DNA of 38,144 bases from Acidimicrobiales bacterium (GCA_020628065.1 JAHDFR010000029.1:1-38144); one strand, 5' to 3'. Shown: positions 9,077 through 21,039, counted from the first letter of the stretch. The notes: a model not told the origin generated them from the letters alone. Translations and numbers: made by a program.

Positions 9077-9787
9077 TTACGTCAGGAGAAGAACAACAGT
9101 GGTGGCGTTGAACGTCATGTGGGCAACGATCGGACTAACCAGACCATCGAACAGGTACGTCAGAACGGCCAGTACCACCGCGAATGCAAACAGACCCGGA
9201 AGCAGGATCACTTGACCATGAGCCACAGCAAAGACTGCCGAGGTGACCACAATCGATCCGGCGCGCCCGATGGGTCCATCCAAACCTCGCAGCAGGACAC
9301 CGCGATAGATCAACTCCTCGGTCACCGGGGCCAGGATCACCACCGCGACCACCAATCCGGCCACCGCCGCCGGGCCCGAAACCAGCGAAATCAGCTGACG
9401 AGCTGACGCCTCCGGATCGCCATCGATGCGTCCATCGAGCAACCAATACACCGCCGGGACAAGCAACAGCTGACAGGCAACGCCGCTTACCAACCCAACG
9501 CCGATGGCGACAGGCGAGTGGCGACGACCAATCAGGATGCCCACTCCCCCGTAGCGACGGGCCAACCACACCGAGATGATTCCGTAGGCGATCCACAATC
9601 CGGTCCCTCCGGCCAAAAACCACCAGATCGACTCGGTCGCCCCATCACCGTCTGCGGTCGGCTGAATACCGACAACAAGACCGGCCCAGACAACAGCCAG
9701 CAGCTGAGCCCCAAACCAAGAGGCCAATGCCTCGGTCGGACCCCATCGACGCCCACTCTCCCGCTCCACATCGGCTGTTCCGGCCAT
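9077..9787 (-). CDS. CPBP family intramembrane metalloprotease (Abi/CAAX-type)
   Basis: A membrane protein of about 236 residues with six to eight hydrophobic segments and the three conserved motifs of the CPBP/Abi (Rce1-like) family: EELIYRGVLLRGL (EExxxR), AVAHGQ, and HMTFNAT (HxxxN). Such proteins are intramembrane glutamate proteases or relatives with roles in prenyl-protein processing, maturation or immunity to peptides; the substrate cannot be inferred here. The start is not certain. I take ATG at 9785-9787, near a TAGGCT -10-like element at 9798-9803; a GTG at 9835 would add 16 residues. It is 129 bases upstream of the zinc-ribbon gene on the same strand, and divergent from ftsH. Confidence 0.87.
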   Translation of the reverse strand: MAGTADVERESGRRWGPTEALASWFGAQLLAVVWAGLVVGIQPTADGDGATESIWWFLAGGTGLWIAYGIISVWLARRYGGVGILIGRRHSPVAIGVGLVSGVACQLLLVPAVYWLLDGRIDGDPEASARQLISLVSGPAAVAGLVVAVVILAPVTEELIYRGVLLRGLDGPIGRAGSIVVTSAVFAVAHGQVILLPGLFAFAVVLAVLTYLFDGLVSPIVAHMTFNATTVVLLLT

Positions 9788-10239
9788 GACGAGCACCAGC
9801 CTACTTAGATGAACGAGATGCGCCGGGCCGAGCACTCGACTACCGCCTCGCTCCCATTAGCCGGGACCGGTCCGGTCGTAACCCATGCTGGCCGCGCCCC
9901 GGGACATAACCCGAGGCCGCGGACCAGCATTCTGCCCCATCGATATGGGACGAAGATCTCACCGCCGATGCAAGAGTGTAGCGGCATGGACAGATAGTGA
10001 AAAGTCCAACCACCAGCCCAACAACCAACCAGCTCAACCTCAGCGTTTGAAGCCGGCACTGCGCTCAAGCTGCCAGCGGGCTTCGCCACGTTGCGATGCT
10101 CAGAGAAGACTCGTTTCGGCCGAAGGTATTCTGTGCCAAAGTTCACGACGAGGCATAACCGGCGATGCGATCGGGGTTATGGTCAACGTCCCCCATTCTT
10201 GTCCGTTGGGCCCGGCTCGGTATCAACGGTTGATTCAAT
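9788..10239. other. Divergent intergenic region between CPBP protease and ftsH
   Basis: About 450 bases with no gene I can support. On the minus strand TAGGCT (9798-9803) ends ten bases before the chosen CPBP start. A weak palindrome-like site CCCATCGATATGGG lies at about 9937-9950. Short open frames run through the region on both strands but have no SD site and no recognisable protein features. The end next to ftsH carries the candidate ftsH promoter. Confidence 0.35.
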
Positions 10240-10245
10240 TAGGCT
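10240..10245 (+). promoter_or_regulatory. Candidate -10 element of a leaderless ftsH transcript
   Basis: TAGGCT sits exactly six bases before the ftsH ATG, so the expected transcription start would be the A of the ATG. There is no SD sequence before the ATG, which fits a leaderless mRNA. No good -35 hexamer is visible. Confidence 0.45.
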
Positions 10246-10251
10246 TGATAC

Positions 10252-12183
10252 ATGAGTTCAAACGACTCCCCCACCCCTCCATCGCCGCCCAACCGCGGGT
10301 CGCGAGTCCCCGGCCGGCCGGAGTCCAGTCTCCCCCGATGGTCGGCCTGGATCGTCGTGGGCCTATTGATCTCGCTGCTGTTCCTGGCTTCGACCATGGA
10401 CCGTGGCGACGCTCAAGAGATCGGCTACACGGAGTTCCTCTCCGAGGTTGAAGGTGGCAACATCACCGAGTTCACCTTCGACAATACGACATACGAAATT
10501 TCCGGTGTAAAAGAGAACGGCGAGCCGTTTACCAGCACCGGGTTCCGGGAGTTCTCGGAACAGGACCGGGCACTATTCGACGCTCAAGGTGTCGAGTACA
10601 AACCGGAAACGCCTACCACCAACTTCTTCCTGAGCCTGATTCCGCTGTTCCTCCCGTTCATGCTCATCCTCGCCTTCTTTTGGTGGCTGGCCCGCCGTCA
10701 GCAGTCGCAGATGGGTGGGATCATGTCCATCGGCCGGAGCAAGGCAAAGACCTACTCCTCTGAACGACCCGGCACCACCTTCGCCGACGTCGCCGGCTAC
10801 GACTCGGTAAAACAGGAGATCACTGAAGTCGTCGACTTTCTGAAGAATCCAGGCAAGTTCGCTGAAATCGGCGCTCGAATCCCCAAAGGTGTGCTTCTCG
10901 TCGGCCCTCCCGGCACCGGCAAGACACTCATCGCCCGAGCGGTCGCCGGTGAAGCCGGCGTTCCCTTCCTGTCGGTCACCGGTTCGGACTTTATGGAGAT
11001 GTTCGTCGGCGTGGGCGCCAGCCGTGTCCGCGACCTGTTCAACGAAGCCCGCAAGATGGGCCGGGCAATCATCTTCATCGACGAAATCGACTCCATCGGC
11101 CGTAAGCGTGGCGCCGGGTTGGGAGGCGGTCACGACGAGCGCGAGCAGACACTCAACCAGATGCTTTCCGAGATGGACGGTTTCGAGGCAACCGAAGGCA
11201 TCGTCATGATGGCCGCCACCAACCGGCCGGACATCTTGGACCCCGCCCTTCTACGACCGGGCCGCTTCGACCGTCAGGTCGTGGTTCCCCTTCCCGAGCT
11301 TGAGGATCGCAAGAAGATCCTCGGCGTTCACATCAAGCACAAGAAGGTCGCCGAAGACCTTCAGGTCGATGTCATCGCCCGGGGAACCCCCGGCATGAGC
11401 GGCGCCGACCTGGCCAATCTGGTAAACGAGGCCGCCCTGTTCGCGGTTCGCAACGGCGAAAACAAGATTCACGCTCACCACTTCGACATGGCTCGTGACC
11501 GGGTGATCATGGGAGTCAAACGTGACTCACTCGTCATGTCCGACAGCGAGCGGGAGATGACCGCCTACCACGAAGCTGGACACGCCCTGTGCGCCGCGCT
11601 GTTGCCCGACTACGATCCGCTGCACAAGGTCACCATCATTCCTACCGGCATGGCCCTCGGCGTAACGATGACCCTCCCGGAAGAAGACCGACACTCATTG
11701 CGTCGCTCACACGCTCAGAACATGATCGTCATGATGTTGGGAGGGCGAAACGCCGAGGACATCGTCTTCGGAGTTGTCTCCTCCGGCGCCGGCGACGATC
11801 TGCAGAAAGCCACCGGCCTCGCCCGCAAGATGGTTTCGGAATGGGGCATGTCGGAACGGATCGGCCCCATGGCCTTCGGGAGCAGCGGACCGGTCTTCCT
11901 GGGCGACGACATGATGCAGTCCAAGGAGTACTCGGAGAACATGGCCCAACTGATCGATGAGGAGACTCAGCGAGTCCTGACCGAGCAGGAAGACCGTTGC
12001 CGAAACCTCCTCACGGAGAATCGAAATGCTCTTAACCTGGTTGCCCGCAACCTGCTGGAGCATGAGACACTCAGTGGAGCCGAAGTCAACCGTCTCATTG
12101 ATGTGGCCAACAAGCAGGACGGTGGCTTCTCCGAGGCCGGCTTCACCCAAGCTGCCTCATCCACCACCACCTACGAGAGCTAA
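10252..12183 (+). CDS. ftsH: ATP-dependent zinc metalloprotease FtsH
   Basis: A 643-residue membrane-anchored AAA+ protease that degrades misfolded membrane proteins and selected regulators. In order: a short Pro/Ser-rich N-terminus, membrane segment about 31-48, an external domain, membrane segment about 124-146, AAA+ module with Walker A GPPGTGKT (218-225), Walker B IIFIDEID (about 273-280), second region of homology [20 protein letters not shown], and the zinc site HEAGH (440-444). The C-terminal protease domain contains [13 protein letters not shown], which carries the third (acidic) ligand region. Length is normal. No SD precedes the ATG; a TAGGCT six bases upstream suggests a leaderless transcript. 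It stands alone on the plus strand between minus-strand operons, with a hairpin just after its stop. Confidence 0.98.
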   Translation: MSSNDSPTPPSPPNRGSRVPGRPESSLPRWSAWIVVGLLISLLFLASTMDRGDAQEIGYTEFLSEVEGGNITEFTFDNTTYEISGVKENGEPFTSTGFREFSEQDRALFDAQGVEYKPETPTTNFFLSLIPLFLPFMLILAFFWWLARRQQSQMGGIMSIGRSKAKTYSSERPGTTFADVAGYDSVKQEITEVVDFLKNPGKFAEIGARIPKGVLLVGPPGTGKTLIARAVAGEAGVPFLSVTGSDFMEMFVGVGASRVRDLFNEARKMGRAIIFIDEIDSIGRKRGAGLGGGHDEREQTLNQMLSEMDGFEATEGIVMMAATNRPDILDPALLRPGRFDRQVVVPLPELEDRKKILGVHIKHKKVAEDLQVDVIARGTPGMSGADLANLVNEAALFAVRNGENKIHAHHFDMARDRVIMGVKRDSLVMSDSEREMTAYHEAGHALCAALLPDYDPLHKVTIIPTGMALGVTMTLPEEDRHSLRRSHAQNMIVMMLGGRNAEDIVFGVVSSGAGDDLQKATGLARKMVSEWGMSERIGPMAFGSSGPVFLGDDMMQSKEYSENMAQLIDEETQRVLTEQEDRCRNLLTENRNALNLVARNLLEHETLSGAEVNRLIDVANKQDGGFSEAGFTQAASSTTTYES

Positions 12184-12218
12184 CAACCGCTTTCGCTGAT
12201 CGCTAGAAGCGTCGATTG

Positions 12219-12252
12219 GAGGCCGGATCCCTGGTTGCAGGAGTCCGGCCTC
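12219..12252. terminator. Hairpin between convergent ftsH and thioredoxin-like gene
   Basis: GAGGCCGGA (12219-12227) pairs perfectly with TCCGGCCTC (12244-12252), with a 16-base loop. It begins 35 bases after the ftsH stop and ends in the stop codon of the opposing gene, a fitting place for a shared terminator. Neither strand has a following U run, so activity is inferred from position and stem strength only. Confidence 0.45.
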
Positions 12253-12671
12253 TATCGCGTCGCCGCTTCAATATCAGCGATGGCCTGATCAAGTTCTTCG
12301 GGCGCAAACGGCCCGAAGAAAGCGGCGTGCACGACTCCAGCCTGGTCGGCCACGACGGTGGTGGGGACGCCGTCGATCTTGTAGCGACGATGAAGACTGT
12401 CGTCGTCCTGTATAGCAATGTCCTGGGCCACAAGTCCGCTACGGCGCCGACTCGTGACCTCGGACCAAACCTCAGGACAGGTGGAACATGTCGTCGAGCT
12501 GAACACCGCAATCAGCACCGGCTCTTCGGGCTCATCGAAGTCGGCTCTGTCCAGCTGCCTGGGAGCTCGGTAACTGGGTGCCGACGGCGGGTCCGGGCGG
12601 CGCCGTTGAAGCAACGTCGCCACTACGACGGCGACGGCGGCCAGCACAACGAGAACCAGTATTCGTTCCAT
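12252..12671 (-). CDS. Membrane-anchored thioredoxin-like protein
   Basis: A 139-residue protein with an N-terminal membrane anchor (about 4-21), a short Arg/Pro-rich linker, and a thioredoxin fold. The redox motif is C62-S-T-C65 in VFSSTTCSTCPEV, and the cis-proline loop is GVPTTVV (Pro103). Anchor followed by RRR suggests the N-terminus outside and the domain inside unless the segment is a signal peptide; the topology is therefore unclear. It starts eight bases after the DUF5719 stop with no SD site, so it is likely translated by coupling as the third gene of the GT2-DUF5719 set. Its obvious candidate partner is the DUF5719 protein, which has exactly two cysteines. The redox partner and direction (oxidation or reduction) are unknown. 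Confidence 0.82.
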   Translation of the reverse strand: MERILVLVVLAAVAVVVATLLQRRRPDPPSAPSYRAPRQLDRADFDEPEEPVLIAVFSSTTCSTCPEVWSEVTSRRRSGLVAQDIAIQDDDSLHRRYKIDGVPTTVVADQAGVVHAAFFGPFAPEELDQAIADIEAATR

Positions 12672-12679
12672 GGGGTTGG

Positions 12680-14428
12680 CTATCGAACCTCAGCAAGAAC
12701 AGGAACGGCCGGCACAATGTTCATGCCCTCACCTCGAACAATTGTTGATGTCTCAACCGCTACCGGCACGTCCGACACAATCTCGACCGCCGCCCCACTC
12801 AACCCGTCGAAGATGAGCGGCACTACCGCTCGCCCGTCGGCCGGCACGCTGGCGGTAAGCGGCCCAAGTTCCGTTCCCCCAGCGATAAGCCGTATCTCGA
12901 CCTCTGCGGCCTGATCGCTCACGATTGCCACCGTGGTGGAGTCGCTGTTGATGGCTACCCACGGGACGACCCAGCGGGTTGACAATCGCTCGACCCCGCG
13001 GGTTGTTGATATACCCACGTTCGGGATCGGCTGGGGGATGGGTTCTGCATCAAGGCCAAGAACCGGAATGGGTTGGCCCGAGGGGTCAGTGGCGTCATCG
13101 GTAGCAGCGTTCTCGCCGTCAGGTGCTTCCTCCCCTTCGGCCGACTCCCCTTCCGCAGACTCCCCGTCAGCTGATGTTGACTCCTCGCCTTCGCCCTCTT
13201 CGCCATCGGCCGACTCCTCGGCCTCCTCAGCCGCAGTCTCGAGCGCCGCTGATGTTCGATCCAAAAGATCGGTCGCCGTTTTCCAACGCTCAACCACCAC
13301 CGGCAACTGGTTGTCGACCGAAACGTTGACGCCCAGCTCGTATGGCAAAGGGAAGCCGAAACGTTGGGCCTGAGCAGCCACGTCGATGATCTCAAAGTTG
13401 CCGGGCCGGACCTCTCTGGTGGCAGTCACCACCCCATACAGGGCGATGTCGTCGGGGTTGTTGGGCCACATCTCGATCCGGACAACTGCCGTGGCGTCAG
13501 ACTGATCGGAAACAAAAACCTCTTCGCCGGTTTCAGGATCAACCTGGAGGGTCGGCTCGGCCGACTCCGCCGGGTTGAAGATGGTCAGGATGTCCTCGCC
13601 TTCCTCATGCACTCGACCAGCCGGCAAAACCCAACCGGTGGCGGGCGTCGGAACACCAAGCTGGACAGCAGCCCCCTCGACCCCGAGCTGCCCATCCAAG
13701 ACCTGAAGCCGCTCAGCCACCAGGCGACCACGTTGAGCGGTGACAATCGTGGCCACACTTGATTCGTTGGTGATGTGGTCACCGACGTTGATGACCCGCA
13801 CCGACCTCGGAGGTACGAAGGCGCCCTGAAGCGGCAGCGGCTGGCGGCTTCGAGCCAACGTCCGAAACTCAACGTTGAATACCGCAGTCTCAGGGAACGG
13901 ATTCATCAGCGCCAGATACTGGGTTGAGTCGACCTCTGTCCGACCTCCGGCGAAATACCAGTTGTTGGACACAGAGGTGGCACAGGGGCCCTCGGTCGTA
14001 CCACTGGAGGTTGTCAGCCGGTGAGCAACAGCACCGTCGCCGGAGATGATCTCTACCACGGCACCAGCAACTTCGGCTTGTTGGCTGTCAGACAGCGGCA
14101 CAGAAACCGTGGCCAACGGACCCAGCTCGACTCGGCGACCGGCCCCCTGACCTTCACTGGTCAGCACCGTGATATTGGCCACCGCCGGTGTCGGGGCCAG
14201 GTTGACCACCACCACCTCATGGTCGGCAAAACCACCGGCGTCGCTGGAACCCATCGGGCAGTACCACGCCCGATTCAAGCTGGGAGGATCGGTCATGGCC
14301 GGAGTCACGACTGCGTTGGATTCCACCACAGACGCCTCGACAACAGAGGTCGGCTGCGATACCTGGTCGTAGGCGACCCCGGCGGCCACTGCGCCAACAA
14401 GCACAAACGACAGAGGCCAACGAATCAT
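12680..14428 (-). CDS. DUF5719 family exported protein
   Basis: A 582-residue protein with an N-terminal signal/anchor (MIRWPLSFVLVGAVAAGVAY) and an otherwise soluble beta-rich body of repeated Val/Thr-rich segments, as in DUF5719 proteins of actinobacteria. These typically lie next to a large GT2 membrane glycosyltransferase, as here; the role is unknown but presumably concerns envelope glycan assembly. An acidic low-complexity stretch (about 395-450, with repeated GESAEGE) splits the body. It has exactly two cysteines, C57 (WYCPMG) and C149 (EGPCATS). Its ATG overlaps the GT2 stop as ATGA, so translation is coupled; a thioredoxin-like gene follows after eight bases. Confidence 0.82.
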   Translation of the reverse strand: MIRWPLSFVLVGAVAAGVAYDQVSQPTSVVEASVVESNAVVTPAMTDPPSLNRAWYCPMGSSDAGGFADHEVVVVNLAPTPAVANITVLTSEGQGAGRRVELGPLATVSVPLSDSQQAEVAGAVVEIISGDGAVAHRLTTSSGTTEGPCATSVSNNWYFAGGRTEVDSTQYLALMNPFPETAVFNVEFRTLARSRQPLPLQGAFVPPRSVRVINVGDHITNESSVATIVTAQRGRLVAERLQVLDGQLGVEGAAVQLGVPTPATGWVLPAGRVHEEGEDILTIFNPAESAEPTLQVDPETGEEVFVSDQSDATAVVRIEMWPNNPDDIALYGVVTATREVRPGNFEIIDVAAQAQRFGFPLPYELGVNVSVDNQLPVVVERWKTATDLLDRTSAALETAAEEAEESADGEEGEGEESTSADGESAEGESAEGEEAPDGENAATDDATDPSGQPIPVLGLDAEPIPQPIPNVGISTTRGVERLSTRWVVPWVAINSDSTTVAIVSDQAAEVEIRLIAGGTELGPLTASVPADGRAVVPLIFDGLSGAAVEIVSDVPVAVETSTIVRGEGMNIVPAVPVLAEVR

Positions 14429-17400
14429 CTGGCAACCTCACGTCTCGTCTGACCGACGATCACACCAATGGCGACAAGCAGGAACTGGGCGATGATGGCC
14501 AACCGACGCACCAAGCGGGAACCGAAGGTCAGTGTCACCTCGCCGGCTGGACCGGAAGGAATGACAACAAGACGGTCGAAGCCCGAGATAATTTCGCTCG
14601 ACGTTCCTGACGTTTCGATACTCGAGTTGTGTATCGAAACCAGGACGCTGGTGTCGGCCGGAACATCGACCGTCCACTCACCCGGCCCGAGTGTTTCGAC
14701 CGCCGCCGACCCGGTAGCCAAATCAACATCCAACTGCTCGGCCGCCGTCGTCGCCTGGGCCTGTTCGACCGACGACAACAGCGGAGCCACACCGCTGGAC
14801 GATCGATTCCTGAACACAACCAGATCAGGCACTCCGGGGACACGCTCAAGGTCGAGTTGCTGAGACAGCGCCCTGAGCAGCCCGGTATCAGGCGGAACAA
14901 CAGGACCGTCGTAAGGAGCGGGGGCCAGCTGCTGGGCCACCACCACAAAGTCAACGCCGTAGGGTGCCAGCAGTCGGCCGAGCCGCACAACCTGGCCCGA
15001 GGCGGCCAGATCGATCTGGCGTCCGATTCCGGCGGTGGAGCCCGGGGCACTGGGATGCCAGCGGCCGGAGAAGTCGGTCATGGTGTTCTCGGTCACGGTG
15101 TACTCAGCGCCACCCTGGGAGCGGGCGACACCGGCAGGCAGCACGTCGGCATCACCGATCCATACCACCCGCCCGGGAGCGACCTGATCGCCGTCCTGGG
15201 CCCGCTGTCTGGTGAGGAACTCGACGGAGGAGGCAAAGCTCGACTGCGGGGCGCCCCATGCGCCGTCCAACGCACTCACCAGACCGCTCAGGAACACTGC
15301 GGCCACGGCAACAGAGCCGGCCGCCATGGTGACCGTTCGGGCTCGACTGGTGAATGCCTCACGGTCGTTGGCCAACCTGTCCCGCTCAAGGGACAACAGC
15401 CCGGCGGCGATGGCAAAACACAATCCGGCGGCGCCGATGGCCAGGAACGCTTCCGCCGAGGGCAACTCAACAGGAATCCAACCTCGGCGATCAGCCCAAA
15501 TGACAAGCCAGCTGCTGGAGGCCAGAAACCATCCGTGGGCGCTGACATGGAAAACCTCGGTCCGAGAAACCACCAGGCCGAGCACGGCCAAAGCTACAAA
15601 CCCGAACATCAGGAGCTGAGGTGCGACCGAACCCGGAGCGAAACGAATGAGGTCAAGCATCGAGGAGGTTCCGCTAGCCAACGGCTGCGGACCCATCAAC
15701 CAACCCCAGGAAATGTCTTGGAGCACATCGAAGCTCCATGGGCCGTGCAGAGCCACTGGCCCGATCACCGCCAATGCCGCCGCGCCCAGCCCTTCCAGCG
15801 GACGCCCGTTGGCCAAGAGCAGCGAAGCGGGAATCATCATGAGGGCGGTAGCCACCGCGATCGGCACCACTGACGGGGCGAACGAGGCGACCACGGCGAC
15901 CAAGAGGGCGTATCGGATGAGCCGGACGGGCACCGCACGGTCAACAATCGTGGGACCCGGCTCACCGTCTTGAAAACCGAACGGGCTGACGCCGTGCAGC
16001 TTCAACATGCTGGCGATCAGATAAGGCGCCGCCGCGAAAATCACCATCGCCTCCCACTGGCCGGTCGAGAAGGCCGAGGTGATCAGCGGGCAGCAGGTGT
16101 AGACGAGAGCGGCGGCTGCCGCCGCTCTGGAGCTCCCCAACGGCCGAAGCGAGCGATACATGGCTACCGGCGCCAGCAACACCGGGGCGACGGCGACCAG
16201 CGTCTGAAAAAGACCCGCCGCCCAGAAGAACAAAAAGCGCCCCAGCGCCAGGAACAGGAAGGCAGTGGGAGCGTTACCGGGACCACCGGTGCCGTTGGTT
16301 CTCCAGCCGCTCAACCACTCGCCCAGCAGCTCCCGTCCGGCAGGCACCGTAGGGATCTGACCTACCGAGGCCACCCCTCGGGTGAGAAGGTGACGGCTTC
16401 CGAACACCAGTAGAAGAAGGATGAAGGCGGTGATGACCGTGGCATCGCGAACGTTGCCGGCATCTGCACCGGCGAATGACGACCGTACCGAGCCAACCAT
16501 GTCGGAGAATCGGTCCTGGCGAGCCGAAAATTGCCCGCGGGAGAAGCTGGCAAGTCGGGCAGAGCCTCGAGCCTGCAGTCCGGCTACATCTTTGTTGCTG
16601 ATGGATCTCGTTCGCCTTACCAGGCGCCGCCTACGCCGAATGTCGTCAAGACGGGAAAGATTCCAGGGTATGGCGGCCAAGATGTCCCGGGCCTGCGAGC
16701 GGCGACCGGCCAACATTGCAGCCAGGCCCTCAAGGATGAGCAGAGCGAAGGCCAACGGCACTGAGGTGAACATTGCCCGCCGGTCGGCTGTGGCCAGCAC
16801 GGTCCGGAGCCGGTGCCGGTTGATGAGCTGACGGCGCTCCCTGGGATTTGCGTTCTGGGAGAAAGATTCGAGGTGACGAGCCCGGGCGTCGGGAACGACC
16901 AGAACCCTGGCACCGGCGATATGGGCACGCCAGCAGAAGTCCAGGTCTTCACCAAGCACCTTGATGGTGGGGTCGAAACCACCGAGAGCGGTGAACAAGT
17001 CCGAGCGAACAAGTTGAACGCCACCAGGAGCGACGAACACCTGTCGGACCGAATCGTACTGGTCCTGGTCGAACTCGCCCTGCTCCACCTGGTCGACCAT
17101 CACGCCAAAACGATCGCTGCCCATGCCGAGCTGGGCGAGACGGCGCGAATCGTTCCAGCGAACAAGCTTCGGACCGGCAATCCCGGCGTTACCCCGATAC
17201 AGCTCACTGACCAGGATCGACAGGCAATCAGGTGACAGAACCACATCATCGTGGCAGAACAGGAGAAAAGGAGACCCTGACACCAGTTCGAGAGCCTGGT
17301 TGGCGGCCACGCTGAAACCGGGATCCCCGGCGAGACGATGCAGATAGGCCACCGGAAGGGCCTCGGCAACCCGCTCAGCAATCGGCTCATCGCTTCCGGC

Positions 17401-17565
17401 GTCGACAACCAGCACCGACAGATTCTCGTAATCCTGGTTCTTGAGCGACTCCAGGCACTGCTCGAAGTGATCGCCGGGGTTGTGGGCCACCACGACCGCA
17501 ACCACGGCGGGAACATCGCTGCCGGTGGATGGAGTATGCAGATCAGTTTCGGCAACCGCCGTCAC
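14425..17565 (-). CDS. GT2 glycosyltransferase fused to large membrane domain
   Basis: A 1046-residue protein. Residues 18-270 are a family 2 glycosyltransferase of the WbbL type: VVAVVVAHNPG, VLVVDAGS, the metal site HDDVV (105-109) and GEDLDFCWRAHIAGARV (from 205), which carries the usual catalytic acid. A basic cytoplasmic linker with paired Arg follows (about 290-345). From about 375 there are some twelve hydrophobic segments of GT-C-like appearance, then an external domain (about 765-1010) and a final membrane segment. It may attach a sugar to a lipid carrier inside and handle a second step outside; this is inferred from the fusion. Start GTG at 17563-17565 has GGAGG four bases upstream. 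It overlaps the DUF5719 gene by four bases and diverges from rmd. Confidence 0.88.
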   Translation of the reverse strand: MTAVAETDLHTPSTGSDVPAVVAVVVAHNPGDHFEQCLESLKNQDYENLSVLVVDAGSDEPIAERVAEALPVAYLHRLAGDPGFSVAANQALELVSGSPFLLFCHDDVVLSPDCLSILVSELYRGNAGIAGPKLVRWNDSRRLAQLGMGSDRFGVMVDQVEQGEFDQDQYDSVRQVFVAPGGVQLVRSDLFTALGGFDPTIKVLGEDLDFCWRAHIAGARVLVVPDARARHLESFSQNANPRERRQLINRHRLRTVLATADRRAMFTSVPLAFALLILEGLAAMLAGRRSQARDILAAIPWNLSRLDDIRRRRRLVRRTRSISNKDVAGLQARGSARLASFSRGQFSARQDRFSDMVGSVRSSFAGADAGNVRDATVITAFILLLLVFGSRHLLTRGVASVGQIPTVPAGRELLGEWLSGWRTNGTGGPGNAPTAFLFLALGRFLFFWAAGLFQTLVAVAPVLLAPVAMYRSLRPLGSSRAAAAAALVYTCCPLITSAFSTGQWEAMVIFAAAPYLIASMLKLHGVSPFGFQDGEPGPTIVDRAVPVRLIRYALLVAVVASFAPSVVPIAVATALMMIPASLLLANGRPLEGLGAAALAVIGPVALHGPWSFDVLQDISWGWLMGPQPLASGTSSMLDLIRFAPGSVAPQLLMFGFVALAVLGLVVSRTEVFHVSAHGWFLASSSWLVIWADRRGWIPVELPSAEAFLAIGAAGLCFAIAAGLLSLERDRLANDREAFTSRARTVTMAAGSVAVAAVFLSGLVSALDGAWGAPQSSFASSVEFLTRQRAQDGDQVAPGRVVWIGDADVLPAGVARSQGGAEYTVTENTMTDFSGRWHPSAPGSTAGIGRQIDLAASGQVVRLGRLLAPYGVDFVVVAQQLAPAPYDGPVVPPDTGLLRALSQQLDLERVPGVPDLVVFRNRSSSGVAPLLSSVEQAQATTAAEQLDVDLATGSAAVETLGPGEWTVDVPADTSVLVSIHNSSIETSGTSSEIISGFDRLVVIPSGPAGEVTLTFGSRLVRRLAIIAQFLLVAIGVIVGQTRREVAR

Positions 17566-17734
17566 GGCGCCTCCAGTGCAGCCATGGGTGAGGTACGTCT
17601 CTCGCTCACGTCAATCCAGAATGCTACTCCCACTTTCGAGCCAACATGCGCAGGGCGGCAACCAAGGGGCGCCGGGTCCGGCCAGCCCAAATGCCCACGC
17701 CATAGCAGACGCTCGGCAGTACACTTCGGCACCA

Positions 17735-17838
17735 GTGTCGAACAGTGATATCCGCCGAAACCTGTGGTGGCCCTCTGCTGGACCGCCGGATCGAAGTCTC
17801 CCAACGCCGCCGTGGGTCGAATCGAACCGAGCCGCCCG

Positions 17839-17842
<4 letters not shown>
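17735..17842 (+). CDS. Possible 35-codon upstream ORF overlapping the rmd start
   Basis: A short frame from GTG at 17735 to TGA at 17842, whose last bases form GTGA with the rmd start (GTG 17839-17841). A -10-like TACACT (17720-17725) lies nine bases before its start. It encodes a Trp/Pro-rich peptide containing NLWWPSAGPPD. Translation of this frame could bring ribosomes to the rmd start, which has no SD site. It may equally be chance; there is no protein similarity I recognise. Confidence 0.3.
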
Positions 17843-19960
<2,118 letters not shown>

Positions 19961-20000
19961 GCCCAGGTCGAGCCCGAGCCCATCGTCCAAATCAGCCAAA

Positions 20001-20006
20001 TAGACT
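20001..20006 (+). promoter_or_regulatory. Candidate -10 element of a leaderless fbiA transcript
   Basis: TAGACT lies exactly six bases before the fbiA GTG, the same geometry as at ftsH. No SD sequence precedes the GTG. It falls in the 52-base gap after gmd, so fbiA-fbiB-helicase may have their own promoter. Confidence 0.45.
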
Positions 20007-20012
20007 TCGACG

Positions 20013-20984
20013 GTGACCTCGGGTGCCTCAAACGAAGTTGATCTGTCGGCCTGCTCCATAGCGGTCATCTGCGGTGGCGTGGGCGCGGCCAGATTCCTGG
20101 CCGGCCTGCTACAAGTGGTTCCAGCCGACAACGTCACTGCGGTGGTCAACGTCGGCGACGACGTCGTCCTTCACGGGCTGCACATTTCACCCGACATCGA
20201 CACCATCGTCTACACCCTGGCTGATGCGGTCAGCCCAACCAGGGGCTGGGGTCTCGACGGTGAAACCTGGCAGGCAATGGAGATGTTGGCCCGCTACGGC
20301 GGTCCGGACTGGTTCAGCCTTGGAGACGCCGACCTTGGGACCCACCTGTACCGAACCGGCAGGCTGGCCGAAGGTGCCCCGCTGAGCGAAATAACATCTG
20401 AGATCGCCCGCTCCTGGCACCTGGGGCTTGACCTCCTGCCGGTCACCAACGATCGGCTGGAAACCAGGGTGACCACGGTGGATGAGGGCGAGATCGGTTT
20501 TCAGGAATACTTCGTGGGTCGCAAGCACGACGTTCCGGTCACAGCCGTTCGCTTTTCCGGCGCCGAGTCCTGTTCGCCTGCGCCCGGTGTTATTGACGCC
20601 CTGGAGTCGGCCGACGCCATTGTCATCGCACCCTCGAACCCAGTGGTCTCCATCGATCCGATTCTGGCGGTTCCGGGCATTCGCTCTCTGCTTACGAGAC
20701 GGGCCGACTCAACGGTCGCCATCTCGCCGATCATCGGTGGAAAGGCCCTAAAGGGACCCGCCGACCGACTGCTGAGAGAACTCGGATTCGACGCCTCCGT
20801 CAGCGGCGTAGCCCACTGGTACCACGAAATGGCCAAGGTGTTGATAATCGACAACGCAGACAAGGATCTGGCGGCCAGCGTCTCGGCGATTGGACCAAGA
20901 GCGCTTGTGACCAACACCATCATGAGCGATGCCGCGGTCTCAGCTGATCTTGCCCGAACGGCAGTCCACGCAGCGCTTGGCTAA
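20013..20984 (+). CDS. fbiA: 2-phospho-L-lactate (or PEP-derived) transferase of F420 synthesis
   Basis: A 323-residue CofD/FbiA protein. It transfers the phospholactyl or phosphoenolpyruvyl group from the guanylated precursor to the deazaflavin Fo, giving F420-0 or its dehydro form. Visible motifs: the nucleotide-binding GGVGAARFLAGL (21-32), NVGDD (46-50), SPDIDT (59-64), RGWGLDGET, WFSLGDADLGTHLYRT, and IAPSNPVVSIDPIL in the C-terminal half. Length is normal. Start GTG at 20013; no SD, but a -10-like TAGACT six bases before it. fbiB follows 55 bases later. The gene order fbiA-fbiB matches other actinobacteria; fbiC and fbiD are not in this window. Confidence 0.95.
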   Translation: MTSGASNEVDLSACSIAVICGGVGAARFLAGLLQVVPADNVTAVVNVGDDVVLHGLHISPDIDTIVYTLADAVSPTRGWGLDGETWQAMEMLARYGGPDWFSLGDADLGTHLYRTGRLAEGAPLSEITSEIARSWHLGLDLLPVTNDRLETRVTTVDEGEIGFQEYFVGRKHDVPVTAVRFSGAESCSPAPGVIDALESADAIVIAPSNPVVSIDPILAVPGIRSLLTRRADSTVAISPIIGGKALKGPADRLLRELGFDASVSGVAHWYHEMAKVLIIDNADKDLAASVSAIGPRALVTNTIMSDAAVSADLARTAVHAALG

Positions 20985-21039
20985 CCGGTAGCAGCTCAAA
21001 TCGTAGGATCACGCGGCCGGCCAACTATGTTTGAGGTCG

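Noticed and set aside
9805-10146. Minus-strand 113-codon frame in the CPBP-ftsH gap
   Set aside because: Overlaps the CPBP start region, has no SD site and no recognisable features.
14629-15873. Plus-strand 414-codon frame
   Set aside because: Lies opposite the GT2 membrane gene, rich in Arg, Gln, His and Gly, with no recognisable domain.
17764-17838. N-terminal extension of rmd from GTG 17764
   Set aside because: Adds 25 residues before a Rossmann fold that normally starts at the N-terminus; GTG 17839 is better placed. Not fully excluded.
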